From Amorphophallus konjac (lineage: Eukaryota > Streptophyta > Magnoliopsida > Alismatales > Araceae): DNA of 64,000 bases. The stretch's first letter is position 1. Each line of letters opens with the position of its first letter. The position numbers and the translations under genes were made by a program. Location of the stretch: the NCBI GenBank assembly GCA_022559845.1, contig CM040126.1:227360641-227424640 (forward strand), written 5' to 3'. The notes under the pieces were generated by a model. That model was not told the DNA's origin, searched no databases, and was given only the letters and a program-made list of their open reading frames with translations. This document shows, piece after piece, positions 45,061 to 55,061 of this stretch.

Positions 45061-46302
45061 AGTATTGTAAGGATGGGTCCTTCCCGGAGACGGCCAATGC
45101 CGAGCAACGCAAGGCCATTAGAAGAGTCGCCTCTAGATACACGATTGTTGCAGGAGAGTTATATAGGTGAGCTCTTAATGGAGTTCTCGTGAGATGTTTG
45201 GATGACGATGAGGCTTGGAAGGTAGTAAAAGTAGCTCATGCAAGTGAGTGCGGAGGGCACGTTAATGGGCAGGCATTGGCGAAGAAGATTCTTGGGCAGG
45301 GATATTACTGGCCAACCCTAGAAGAAGACGGTTCCACCTATGTCCGTAGGTGTCTTCAGTGCCAACTTCATGTCGATAAAATTCATGCTCCTGCTTCTTC
45401 TCTCCATCCTCTCTCTGCTCCTTGGCCATTCTCGATGTAGGCCTTTGATATCGTTGGACCACTTGGCGACCCTAATGCTCAGGTTAAACAAAAATCATTC
45501 ATTCTGATTGCTACGGAGTATTTCACCAAGTGGGCGGAAGCTAAAGCATATGCTGAGATCAAAGCTACCACAGTATGTCGTTTCATTCTCAAGAATATCA
45601 TCTCGCGGTTTGGAGTGCCAAGTGACATCGTGACCGACAACGGGCCTCAATTTGTGTCTCAAGAACTCCAAGACCTCTATAAGAAGTTTAATATTTCACT
45701 ACATCTTTCATCACCATATTACCCTCAAGGTAACGGCCAAGCCGAGGCCACGAACAAAACCCTTCTTAAAATCATTAAGAAAACATGCAAGTCACACAAG
45801 TTTGCTGATTGGGCCGACAAATTGATAGAAGCTCTATGGGCTTATCGCACCTCCGTCCGTACTCCCACGGGGCAGACTCCTTTTGCCCTCACCTATGGGA
45901 TGGAGGCAGGTACTCCCGTATGAGATCTTGATCCCTTCCCTAAGAGTGTAGCTAGAAAAAGAACTTAATCTCGACGAACGTCGAGAGGCGTTGCTAGTCC
46001 AGCTGGAACTCTTAGATGAGAAGAGGCTTAATGCGGCCAATCACGTCTCCATTTATCAAAAGCGTGTCTCGCGACATTTTCAAAAGAAGGTTATCGAAAG
46101 GAAATTTCAAGTGTGTAAGATGGTTTTGAAGTGCAAATTTATTAGATCAGCATGTCCTAGGTCTAAGCTGCAACCCAATTGGGAAGGGCCGTTTGTAGTT
46201 AAAGAAATCTATCCTGGGAACGCATACCGTCTCGTTAATGCAGAGGGTGAAAAATTACCAAATCTGTGGAATGGGTTGTATTTAAAACATTTTTATCCAT
46301 AG
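45061..46302 (+). pseudogene. Integrase of element C
   Basis: The HHCC-type zinc region is readable (HASECGGHVNGQALAKKILGQGYYWP ... CLQCQLH), then a TAG at 45438 (SM, stop, AFDIVGP, where Trp is usual), then the DDE core: Asp in AFDIVGPL, Asp in VTDNGPQF (about 45625), Glu in NGQAEATNK (about 45740). A +1 shift at about 45918 and a further TAG follow. The C-terminal segment ends WNGLYLKHFYP at 46302, as usual for Tat integrases without chromodomain. Integrase inserts the cDNA into the genome; this copy cannot be made whole. Confidence 0.85.
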
Positions 46303-47331
46303 AGTCAAGCCAGCAACGGCCCGGTGGCGGGGTGTTTCCTCCACTTGATCATGAAAAGGGATCCCCGGTTCAGCTACCACACACTACACGACCCCCGTGG
46401 TTCGGTTTTCCTTTCTTGCGCAACAATGTTTCTCCCTCGGCCATGCCTAAGGGCAAGTGAAAATCCTTGTTTTCCCCCCTCTTTCGGCCGAATATAGGGG
46501 CAAGTGGTGAATAAGGGGGCGAGAACCGATCTAGACACCCCGATAAAAAGGAAGGTCTCAAATAGGGGCAGTCCGTTATGACCTGATTCCGCATTCATAA
46601 AAGTAAAAGAAATAAAAGAAAAGGGGAAAAATCAAAGGTAAAAGCTAAAAAGTTCATTCAGAAGCTCGAGGCTCAAAAGTCTAAATGCTCCCAAAAGAAT
46701 GAAACTAGGCATGGCAAGAGTGGCAGTACAGTTTCCCCGCGGGACGTCATGAGCCCGATCGTATGCGTGCCTAGAGCGGATGTAGATTCGATGACGGACA
46801 CAAAGTCCCGGCGCAACAGACCAAATTCTTTGAAAAAGGGGTTGTCATGAGAAGAATTCAAGCCCTAAAAACCTCTATACCTATTGCCGGCTTTTCTATC
46901 AAATTCTCTTTTACTTTCCAATGACTGGATCGTACCCTGGGTATGGCCTTGGTAGAGATACCATTAAGTAAAATTGGACCCCGGCCATGGGCGGTCACCC
47001 ATAACGCACGTTATACTTGGGAAACCCCTAATGAGATAGGAAGGTCCCCCGCCGTCAAGTTCGAGCTGGCTTCAAAATAAAAAATAAATAAATATTTCAA
47101 AAACAAAAAAAATCAAATATTTCAAAGTCCAAAAAAATCAAATATTTCAAGACCAAAAAAATCAAATATTTTAAAATCCAAAAAATCAAATATTTCAAAA
47201 TCTAAAAAAATAAAATATTTCAAAATCCAAAAAAATTAAATATTTCAAAATCTAAAAAACACCAAATATTTTAAATTTTCAAAAAAAAAATCAAATATTT
47301 TCAAAACCACAAAAATATTTTCATCATCATG
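46303..47331 (+). other. 3' non-coding region of element C: conserved block and A-rich array
   Basis: Shares with A and B the anchors AAATAGGGGCAGT (46563), GGCATGGCAAGAGTGGC (46709), CGGGACGTCATGAGCCCG (46739), CACAAAGTCCCGGCGCAA (46799) and GGGTATGGCCTTGGTA (46937). It is followed by an array of AAATATTTCAAAATCCAAAAAAAT-type units (47083-47320). No gene. The order matches A, so C would be followed by a TGTTGACA LTR; none is seen. Confidence 0.65.
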
Positions 47332-47336
47332 ATTTG
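47332..47336 (+). repeat. Target-site duplication ATTTG, left copy
   Basis: Repeated at 58230-58234; flanks element D. Confidence 0.9.
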
Positions 47337-49283
47337 TGTTGTGCATGTGATTTTAATGATTACAAAATGATTTTGTTCTTGACCTTGCTTGGCCTTGTGC
47401 TTCAATGATACTTCATGTTCTTATGTGCTTGAATGATACTTCATGTTCTAGAATGAGAACATGTGCTTGAATCATACTTGTTCTCTTGTAATGGAGTCAT
47501 GTTCTAGATTTGTAATGGAGTCATGTTCTAGAATGAGAATGAATTTGTAAAACAATGCTTCTGAATGCCATCAACATGAATGAGTCTTTATGCTCATTTG
47601 AATGCTATCATGCTCACTTGTTTGTAATAGCTTAACTCTCACTGGAATGAGAGTCATGTTCATTTGAATGCAAGTATGCTAATCTTCTTGCATTGCAGGA
47701 ACGAGTCTTGATGGACATCAGATGGAACTCAAGAGAATGCTTAACTACGTCATCTTGTTGTCCACCATTCAGAACTTGTGTTAATTCTATCTCCATTCTT
47801 CTAAGAACCATTGGTAAGACTTGGCAATTCACATATCTTCACTTAAGTGAATTTTGGGTGAGAAAGCTACAGTATGTTGACCCATAGTACTTGTGCATAG
47901 ATATACATGTGGTTTCATGTACCTTCTTCATGAGTCCTTAAAGTTTGAAGATGTAGGCTTTCATGCATATTCTTCTAAGTGGCCAAAGTCATGAATGTTA
48001 GTCTTTGTCATCAAGAATGCCATTTGAATGAATGTGTGTTTGAATGGTTAGCATGTTATAAACCTTCATGAGGAATGAATGTTTCAAATTTGAATGTGGA
48101 TCATGCACTTTCTACTTGAACCTCTTTAAGCTTGTGATGTGCTTGAAATATTCTTCAAGACTTTTGAGAGTTGGCTCTATATTGCTCATGCATAGCATGA
48201 ATGCTTGGTCTTGTGAGCTACGCACCAAAAGCTTGATTTATTAACTTGATGTGTGAAAGACTTGCATGTAATGTAATGTGGAAACATCTTTACAAACATG
48301 CATAGCGACATATGTGTAAGAGATCATGAGGATGCATAATGAAAATGCATATTTGCATTTGTTTGCACATGTGTGTGTTTAGGTGTTCACACTTGTCAAA
48401 TTGAGTTTCATGATATGTAAGCGTATCGTGGCAAGGCTACTTGAATGATTGAGCCCCCATATCATTACATTTGCCTTAGATGCAATGGAAGATTCAAAGT
48501 TCCCCAAATGCCATAGCCTGTGACTTTGTCTTTATGAAAACATTTATTTATGCAGTGAGCATTTGGATGGTTGACAAGTTATGAAGGTTCTTTTGGAAGA
48601 ATCTAGTTCATGAGCTCTTAACTTTCACACATGTGGTAACCTCATACTCTTGTGTTTCTACAGGTCCAAAGATGGTTCTTAAACCCTCTCATGTCAATTG
48701 GATGATGGTAACATCTAACCATCTTTATGTCAAGTTCCGGGTTGTTTTCATGCACATCTTTCATGAGATCTTAATGCATTGATGGTGGTTCATGCATTTC
48801 TCAAATGAGATTTCTTGGACTGTTAAAGTCAAGACTTTTGGTTGCCTTGTGATGGACTAATGATTAATTCAATGTGAGCATTAATGAAACCATCATGCTT
48901 ATGGAAAGGCTCATAATGTTCAATGAAAGTGCTCATTCAACTTGCATATGTTCATGCATATTCTTATTGTGATCCTTGTGGCCAAAGATGCTAATTACAC
49001 ATTAAAGCTTCCATGACATTGCATTTGGTCATACATGTTTTGGTTGGTTAAATTGAGAAGACAAATACATGTTTAAATGGTTCAATGATGTGTTTTAATG
49101 TCAACATGTTCATAGTGTTGTTGCTTGATGCAAAGATTTTGATTCTCAACTAACCACTTGCTTTTTCATGTTTTCAGGATGAAAATACATGGTTAATCTA
49201 CATGGGGTTATGGTAACATTTAAACATTTATTTCCCCATGATTTCATGTTGATTTAATAGTGTTTTGTAGGCCTTTCTAGCAT

Positions 49284-49482
49284 GGGTCGACCCATTGGGT
49301 CGACCCCTACGTGTTCTGGACCAAACAGAACACAGAAAATTGACCCTGTGTGCATGGGTCGACCCATGGGGTCGACCCACACTGCATGGGTCGACCCCAT
49401 GGGTCGACCCATGAAAATTGGGTTGTTTTTCTGCTTCTGGCCGCCTTCAGGTTCCCTGGGGGTCGACCCATGGGGTCGACCC
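49284..49482 (+). repeat. Four doublets of the palindrome GGGTCGACCC
   Basis: Copies start at 49284/49297, 49356/49369, 49388/49401 and 49460/49473; within each doublet the spacing is exactly 13 bp. The array ends about 145 bp upstream of the TATA box. The 3' LTR keeps three doublets, having lost (or not gained) a 32-bp unit. Confidence 0.9.
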
Positions 49483-49628
49483 ATCCCGGCACAGGATTCT
49501 CGGGAGCTTCCGAAACCCTATGGAATCATATCTAAAGTTTACCAAAATACCCCCAAATGGTTACTAATGTTATTGGGGGGTTTCTAACATGTATTGGGAG
49601 GGTTTTATGTGTCTTTTGTCCACTCCAC

Positions 49629-49636
49629 TATATATA
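49629..49636 (+). promoter_or_regulatory. TATA box of LTR D (5')
   Basis: TATATATA; same in the 3' LTR at 57322. Confidence 0.6.
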
Positions 49637-50538
49637 TGAATGTAAACTCCGAATTTGTAAGTAGAGAAGCCCTAATGTATCTTGTTCTATCTTGTAGGTG
49701 GAGAAAAGGGGCAAAGCAACCAAGGAGCTCTTGAGGAAGCGTTATCATCTACATCCATGGAGATTTGGAGCTCATGGTAGAAGAAGAAAAGAAGCGTCTC
49801 GACGAGAGGAACGCGAGGATGCTCAAATCGCGGCCATCCGACATTGAGCCAAGAAGATCCGGAGTCTTTCTTGAAGGGGGAGCTTCATACATGCCTTATC
49901 TTCTTTGATTCATTCTCTAGAGTTTGTTTGGGGCTCAATGCATCTATTTGTCTTAGGTTCTTAAATATTTGGAAGGATATTCTGTGTGGGTGTTCGGAGA
50001 AAGGGGTCTCCGAGTGATTGGTTGATGCGGGTGCATCGTTTTGTGTGGAGCATATCCGCGTGTGTGCTTGGGCATTTTGTGGGGTTTGTTCCCCGTGTGT
50101 GATTGGGGGATTTCTCCCGTGTGATTGTGTAGGCTTCGTCCTACGTGTGGGTGTTGGAGCTTGGCTCCGTGTGTGTGTGGGGTTTAATCCCCGGGCTATT
50201 TTATACAGCAGTGAAGCCTCACTGGTTTGGTGAGGGGTGGACGTAGGGTGCCCGTCGCGGTCCCGAATCACCTTAAAAATCTCCGTGTTTTGTGGCTTGC
50301 ATTGTGGTTTGTGTTGTGGTGGTTTATGTTATCGTTCTTATCTCATTATCCTTTCGAGTGAGAACGGTGAGATTGAGAGAATCAAGTCTATTCCAATTAG
50401 TTTAAATTCCTCACTCTTGCTAATCTTGCTAATTCCGCTGTAAGGTAGTAAATAGTTTTAATTGGACATAATTTTAGTGGAGGGTTCTATTCACCCCCCC
50501 TCTAGAACCGTGTTCCTGCACTACGGGACCCCAACAAT

Positions 50539-50550
50539 TGGTATCAGAGC
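50539..50550 (+). other. Primer binding site of element D
   Basis: TGGTATCAGAGC, iMet tRNA type, two bases after the 5' LTR. Confidence 0.9.
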
Positions 50551-50609
50551 GAGGCTCTGTTGTCCCTAGATCTAACGATCTACAGAGTGATCCCAGTGCA
50601 TTGTCAATC

Positions 50610-52904
50610 ATGAATTTTTCTGTTGATCAAATCTCCATGAATTGCCTTCCTATCTTTAATGGTCATAATTATATTTCTTGGAGAAATGATATGTGTGTTT
50701 ATCTTGGTATGCATGAGCCTAATGTTTGGAAGGCCATATGTGAAGGTCCATACAAGCTTCCTACTGAACATACCAAATGGGATGATATGCATGTCAAGAA
50801 AAATGAAATGAATCTTAGAGCATTAAATTTTCTCTTGAATGCGATTGAGTCTAATATACTTTCACAAATTCTCTTGTGTAGGTCGGCAAGAGACCTTTGG
50901 GACGAATTGGCATGGAAGTATGAAGAAAAAGTAATGGATCCATGCTTAATGGCTCATGGTGAAGAAATTTCAAACGAGGTAATTTCTAACTCTAACTCTG
51001 ATGAAGACGAAATGTCATTTGAAGAACTTCTTGATGCTTATGAGGAGTTATCGAGTCGATATAAGAAAATCAAATCTGAAAATAAAAATCTGAAAAAGAA
51101 AACTAGTGAGAATGTGCATGCTAGTGGTTCTTGTGAAAAATGCATTGAGTTAGAATCAAAAATTGAAAATCTAGAAAATGATAATGAACTTCTAGAATCC
51201 AAAGTTGAATTATTTTCAGATGAAATCTCTTGTATGAATGAAGAGCTTGAAATGATCAGAAAATCTAATACTGCTCTTGAAATTGAAAATGATTCCGATG
51301 ATTTGCTTGATCAGAACAAACTCTTGTTGTCTAAAATTTCATTGCTTGAAGAAACTGAAAAATGTCTTAGAAACAAGTTGGATTCCTTATCTGACGATGA
51401 TAAAATGCTTGAAAAACTTCTTGATTCTAAAATTGATAACAAGAACATCATGTTTGAAATTGAGGAACTTAAAAAGAAAAATGGTGCCATGATAATCGAG
51501 AATGCTTTGCTTGAAGGTAGATTGAACAGTTTTGATAAAAGTGAAAAAGAAAATGCGTTGTTGAAATCTGAAAATGAAAAGTTGAAACAATTAAACAACG
51601 CCATGTCTGAAAGACTACTAGTTCTTGAAAAAGGGAAATCTGTTAGTGTCAAAATGCAAGAAGATGAATGTGAAAAAGTGCATGTGCTAGAAAAAGAAAT
51701 TGAGAGTTATAAAACTGCAAATAGAGTATTGAATGAGAGCATTGTTTGCAGTGAACAGGAGATAGCTAGCTATGAATTGCACATTGCATCCCTTGAATCT
51801 GAAATTATAGACTTAAATGCATCATTGTCTAAATTTGTGAAAGGGAAGGAGAACTTAGACAAAATGCTAGGTGTTAAGGTCAACTTTCAAAAAGAGGGTC
51901 TTGGATATTCACCAATCAACAAAAAGTCTTTTGAATCAAAACTAAAAACCTCTTTTGTTCATGCTTCTGATATCCCTAGCACTTCAAAAGCTCCTCCTCC
52001 TATTACACAAACAAAAATGTCTGAAAAATATTTTGAGAAAAAGGAAAATGTTCACACAAAACTCACCATGGAAAAATAATTTCAAAACGTTCAAGGTGGG
52101 CGAAAAATGAAATCAAATGTTGAATGTTTCTATTGTGGATTGAATGGACATGTGATGGATGATTGTGTTGTCATGAAAGAGGATGACAAACATGTGTGTA
52201 AAGATAAACATGCTTTCAAATCAAAAGGAAATGTTTCTTGCCTTCACTGTGGTAAGCTAGGCCATACTATGAAAAATTGTTTTTCAAAACAGAAAAGTGA
52301 ACAAAATGCTTTTAATAGAAAAAGAAATATTTCTTGTTTCTATTGTCATAAACTTGGGCATGTCATGGATAATTGCTTCGTGAAACAAAATGATGATTAT
52401 TGTGCCAGGAATGCTAAGGTTGATCTTCAAAGAAAATCCAGTAACAAATATGCCTTTCGTGCTCAAAGGTTTTCATCTAACAAGGGAAAGTTCTTTGGAA
52501 AAATGTTTGCTCATAATGATAAATCATTTGCTAGAACTACTTCACCTTGTTGCTATCATTGTGGGAATTACGGGCATGTCATGAAAGAATGTTGGTTTTT
52601 GAAAACTAATAATTTCCATGCTTCTAGAATGAATGCTAGGTTTAATTTTGTTAGACCTAGATCTTTTGAAAATAGGAGATGGAAACCTTTTGAAAATGCC
52701 TTTGCTCTTAAAAGGAAATCCTTTGCTAAAAATGCCTTCCCTCAATGCTATTATTGTGGAAACCATGGACATGTCATTGAGGATTGCAGGATCATGAAGG
52801 ATGATGACATAGTGGCAATGAAAAAGTCAAAGAAAATATTTGGAAGAGATGCTACTAACATCCAAGGACCCAAGAAAGCTTGGGTGCCAAGATCCGACAA
52901 ATGA
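50610..52904 (+). CDS. Gag of element D, coiled-coil and five CCHC knuckles
   Basis: 765 codons from ATG at 50610 with one in-frame TAA at 52077-52079. N-terminal Copia gag part: FNGHNYISWRNDMCVYL, ARDLWDELAWKYE; the usual middle of this domain after KYE appears deleted. A Glu/Lys/Leu-rich stretch of about 300 residues (roughly residues 150-440) has the heptad look of a long coiled coil. After the TAA come five zinc knuckles CX2CX4HX4C, at about 52126, 52240, 52336, 52552 and 52747 (for example CFYCGLNGHVMDDC). The end GPKKAWVP is typical of SIRE-type gag. Gag binds RNA and builds the particle. Either the TAA is decay or it is read through; the ORF is otherwise intact. Confidence 0.8.
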
Positions 52905-55047
52905 GTCGGTTGTTATGAAGGTGTGCCTTGAGGTAAATAAAGAATGAAAGGGGTTTTAATAAAATGGAACAAGGCACACTCACAAGGTAAAACCCCAACT
53001 TTGCCTTTTCATTATTAAACTTGATGATTTTGATGTTTGGTATGTTATTCTGTTATAGTTTTCATATGATGCTTAAATTGCATTTCCTCACAAGTCATAC
53101 AAGCCTTCAATGGATGAATTTTTGGTATATCAAATGGTGATATGTGAAATGACAGATCAAGTCTGTTAGGAAGCTATCACTATGTGTGAGGTGATCTTAG
53201 GATCAATGTCCTCCACCGTGTATCAAAATTCAGAACTCAAATTGTTGAAACATGTCTTTTTGAATGAAATCTATTTGCCTTGACATGCATGTGCTTTCTA
53301 TTTGAATCTGAAAATCCTTCTTGTTTTAAGAAGGCATAATCTCTGAAAATCTATTTGGAACAACTTCTGAAAATAATCAGGTTACATTGCTTGATTTTGA
53401 TCATTTTTGCATCCTTGTTCCTGAAGGGCATGTCATGGAGAATGTTTGTTGATTATCATTTGAATGTGAATGCTTTCATGGGCAATCTATCATGATAGTC
53501 TGAAAATCAAACTCTTGATTTTTGCTTTTGCATTTTGCATTGCATTCTCAAGTTGTTATAGGTTGCATGCATAAGAGTTCATGCATTAGGTGCATTGAAA
53601 CATTCAAATAAAATCTGAAATTCTGCATACATGATGTATTCTACATTGCATATTGCATTTTTCCTCGTTGTGTGCTTGCATGTTAATATATGCTACAACC
53701 CTTTCCTTGGAATTTTCTATGACCATACACTCCCTTGATAAATAATGTTGCATCTGAGTCCTAACAAGTGTGGTTCTTGTCATACACTCAGGGGGAGTCA
53801 ATATTTGATAAGTGCATCTAGATAGGGGGAGTTACATTGCTATGTGCTCATGATGTTTTCGATATATATGCTAAATCAAATTCGCACACCTCTTGCACAA
53901 TATGTGAAAATGAGTGTTAAAGATAAGGATATAGGAATTTCTTTTCAACACTCTAGAGTTATTAAACCTGCTGCATGTATGTTGAAGAGACAGTTGAGGA
54001 AAAAGCTGCCTACCTATCTTTGTGAAAAGAATGTGAAATGAAAGGCAGAGCAATGTTTAGTCTCACTGAGTAAATTGGGCACATGTCACCTGAGACGTGA
54101 TGTGGTTCATTTAAAAAAGGTGTTGTACTAAATTATCTCTGTTCAAAATGAAGTGAAATGGTTCAGTATTCTGAGTAATCGGGGAGTCTGGCATGAGCTC
54201 CATGTGTCTCCTCGCGTAAAAAGGAATTATTTGAACCTGATCATTCTTAGAAAAATTCTGATTGTCTATGTGAAATCAATGAAAAATTCTGATGTGGAAT
54301 TCTATTGAGGTAGAGCGTAGCCTCCAATACGATGTTCTCGGATTATAGTGTAGCTTGTACAATCTCTCGTTGTGTTGATCTTAAAATCTGAATATCCATA
54401 TTGCAACAATCCATTTTCATGTTATTCACTTACACCTTTGGAAATTTGATTTAATATGTATTCAGAAAATTGATTGATTGCATTGGCATTCGCTTTATTC
54501 TCCTAAATGATTGCACAATCCCCTAGGTGTACACATGAGCAAACTGGTTTCATTGACTCACCTGCACTTTTCATACACCTATCCTCTCACTATGAATAAA
54601 TTGGGGGAGCTATATTGCATGTATTTAGATCTACTTGCTTGGAAGTCAATCATATTTGATCATTCCACTTGCATTCTGCATGTTCATGTTGCCCACAACT
54701 TGCATTTCAAACATGTGCAATTAGTTCATGCATACTTGGCATTTAGTGCATTCACTCATGCATATTTGAATTACATCTTGTTGAACATTGTGTGCATGTG
54801 GTTCTCTTAATAACCCCGTTGTCCGTCGATTCAGTGTCAATGACAAAGGGAGAGAGACTGGTAACTGTTCCTTGTGCTTCTTTCATGAGTATCATATGTT
54901 TTGCTTGACTGTTCTCATTTTGCCTTAAGGGGAGTAAGCTTGCTGATTTTGGTTTTGATGCTATCGTGAACTCCCCATGTTGATCCCCATTTCTGATTAT
55001 GTCAAAGGGGGAGAGAGAGCATTAATGCATAATATTTTGTCATCATC
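52905..55047 (+). other. Non-coding spacer of element D
   Basis: AT-rich, no ORF with a recognisable domain. Contains GGGGGAGT at 53791 and GGGGGAG at 53826, resembling polypurine tracts. Occupies the place where pol lies in autonomous relatives, but no decayed pol motif could be read in any frame. Confidence 0.6.
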
Positions 55048-55060
55048 AAAATGGGGGAGA
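55048..55060 (+). other. Polypurine tract of element D
   Basis: AAAATGGGGGAGA, one base before the 3' LTR. Confidence 0.85.
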
Positions 55061-55061
55061 T

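Larger units (their letters stand above)
47337..50536 (+). repeat. 5' LTR of element D (3200 bp)
   Basis: Starts TGTTGTGCATGTG, ends ACGGGACCCCAACA. TATA-like TATATATA at 49629. Paired GGGTCGACCC palindromes at 49284-49482. The long upstream stretch 47337-49280 is AT-rich and holds no gene; ORFs 47632-47887 and 49885-50443 are noise repeated in the 3' LTR. Confidence 0.9.

Noticed and set aside
47632..47887. Short ORFs repeated at 55357-55612
   Set aside because: Duplicate positions in the two LTRs; conservation reflects LTR identity only.
49284..49482. CRISPR-like array of short repeats
   Set aside because: Repeats are 10-bp palindromes without unique spacers of constant length, in a eukaryotic LTR.
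49885..50271. 128-codon minus-strand ORF, repeated at 57578-57964
   Set aside because: Same LTR segment in both LTRs of D; no domain, and opposite to the direction of transcription.
53844..54041. 65-codon ORF as decayed pol of element D
   Set aside because: No motif of protease, integrase, RT or RNase H; basic composition only.
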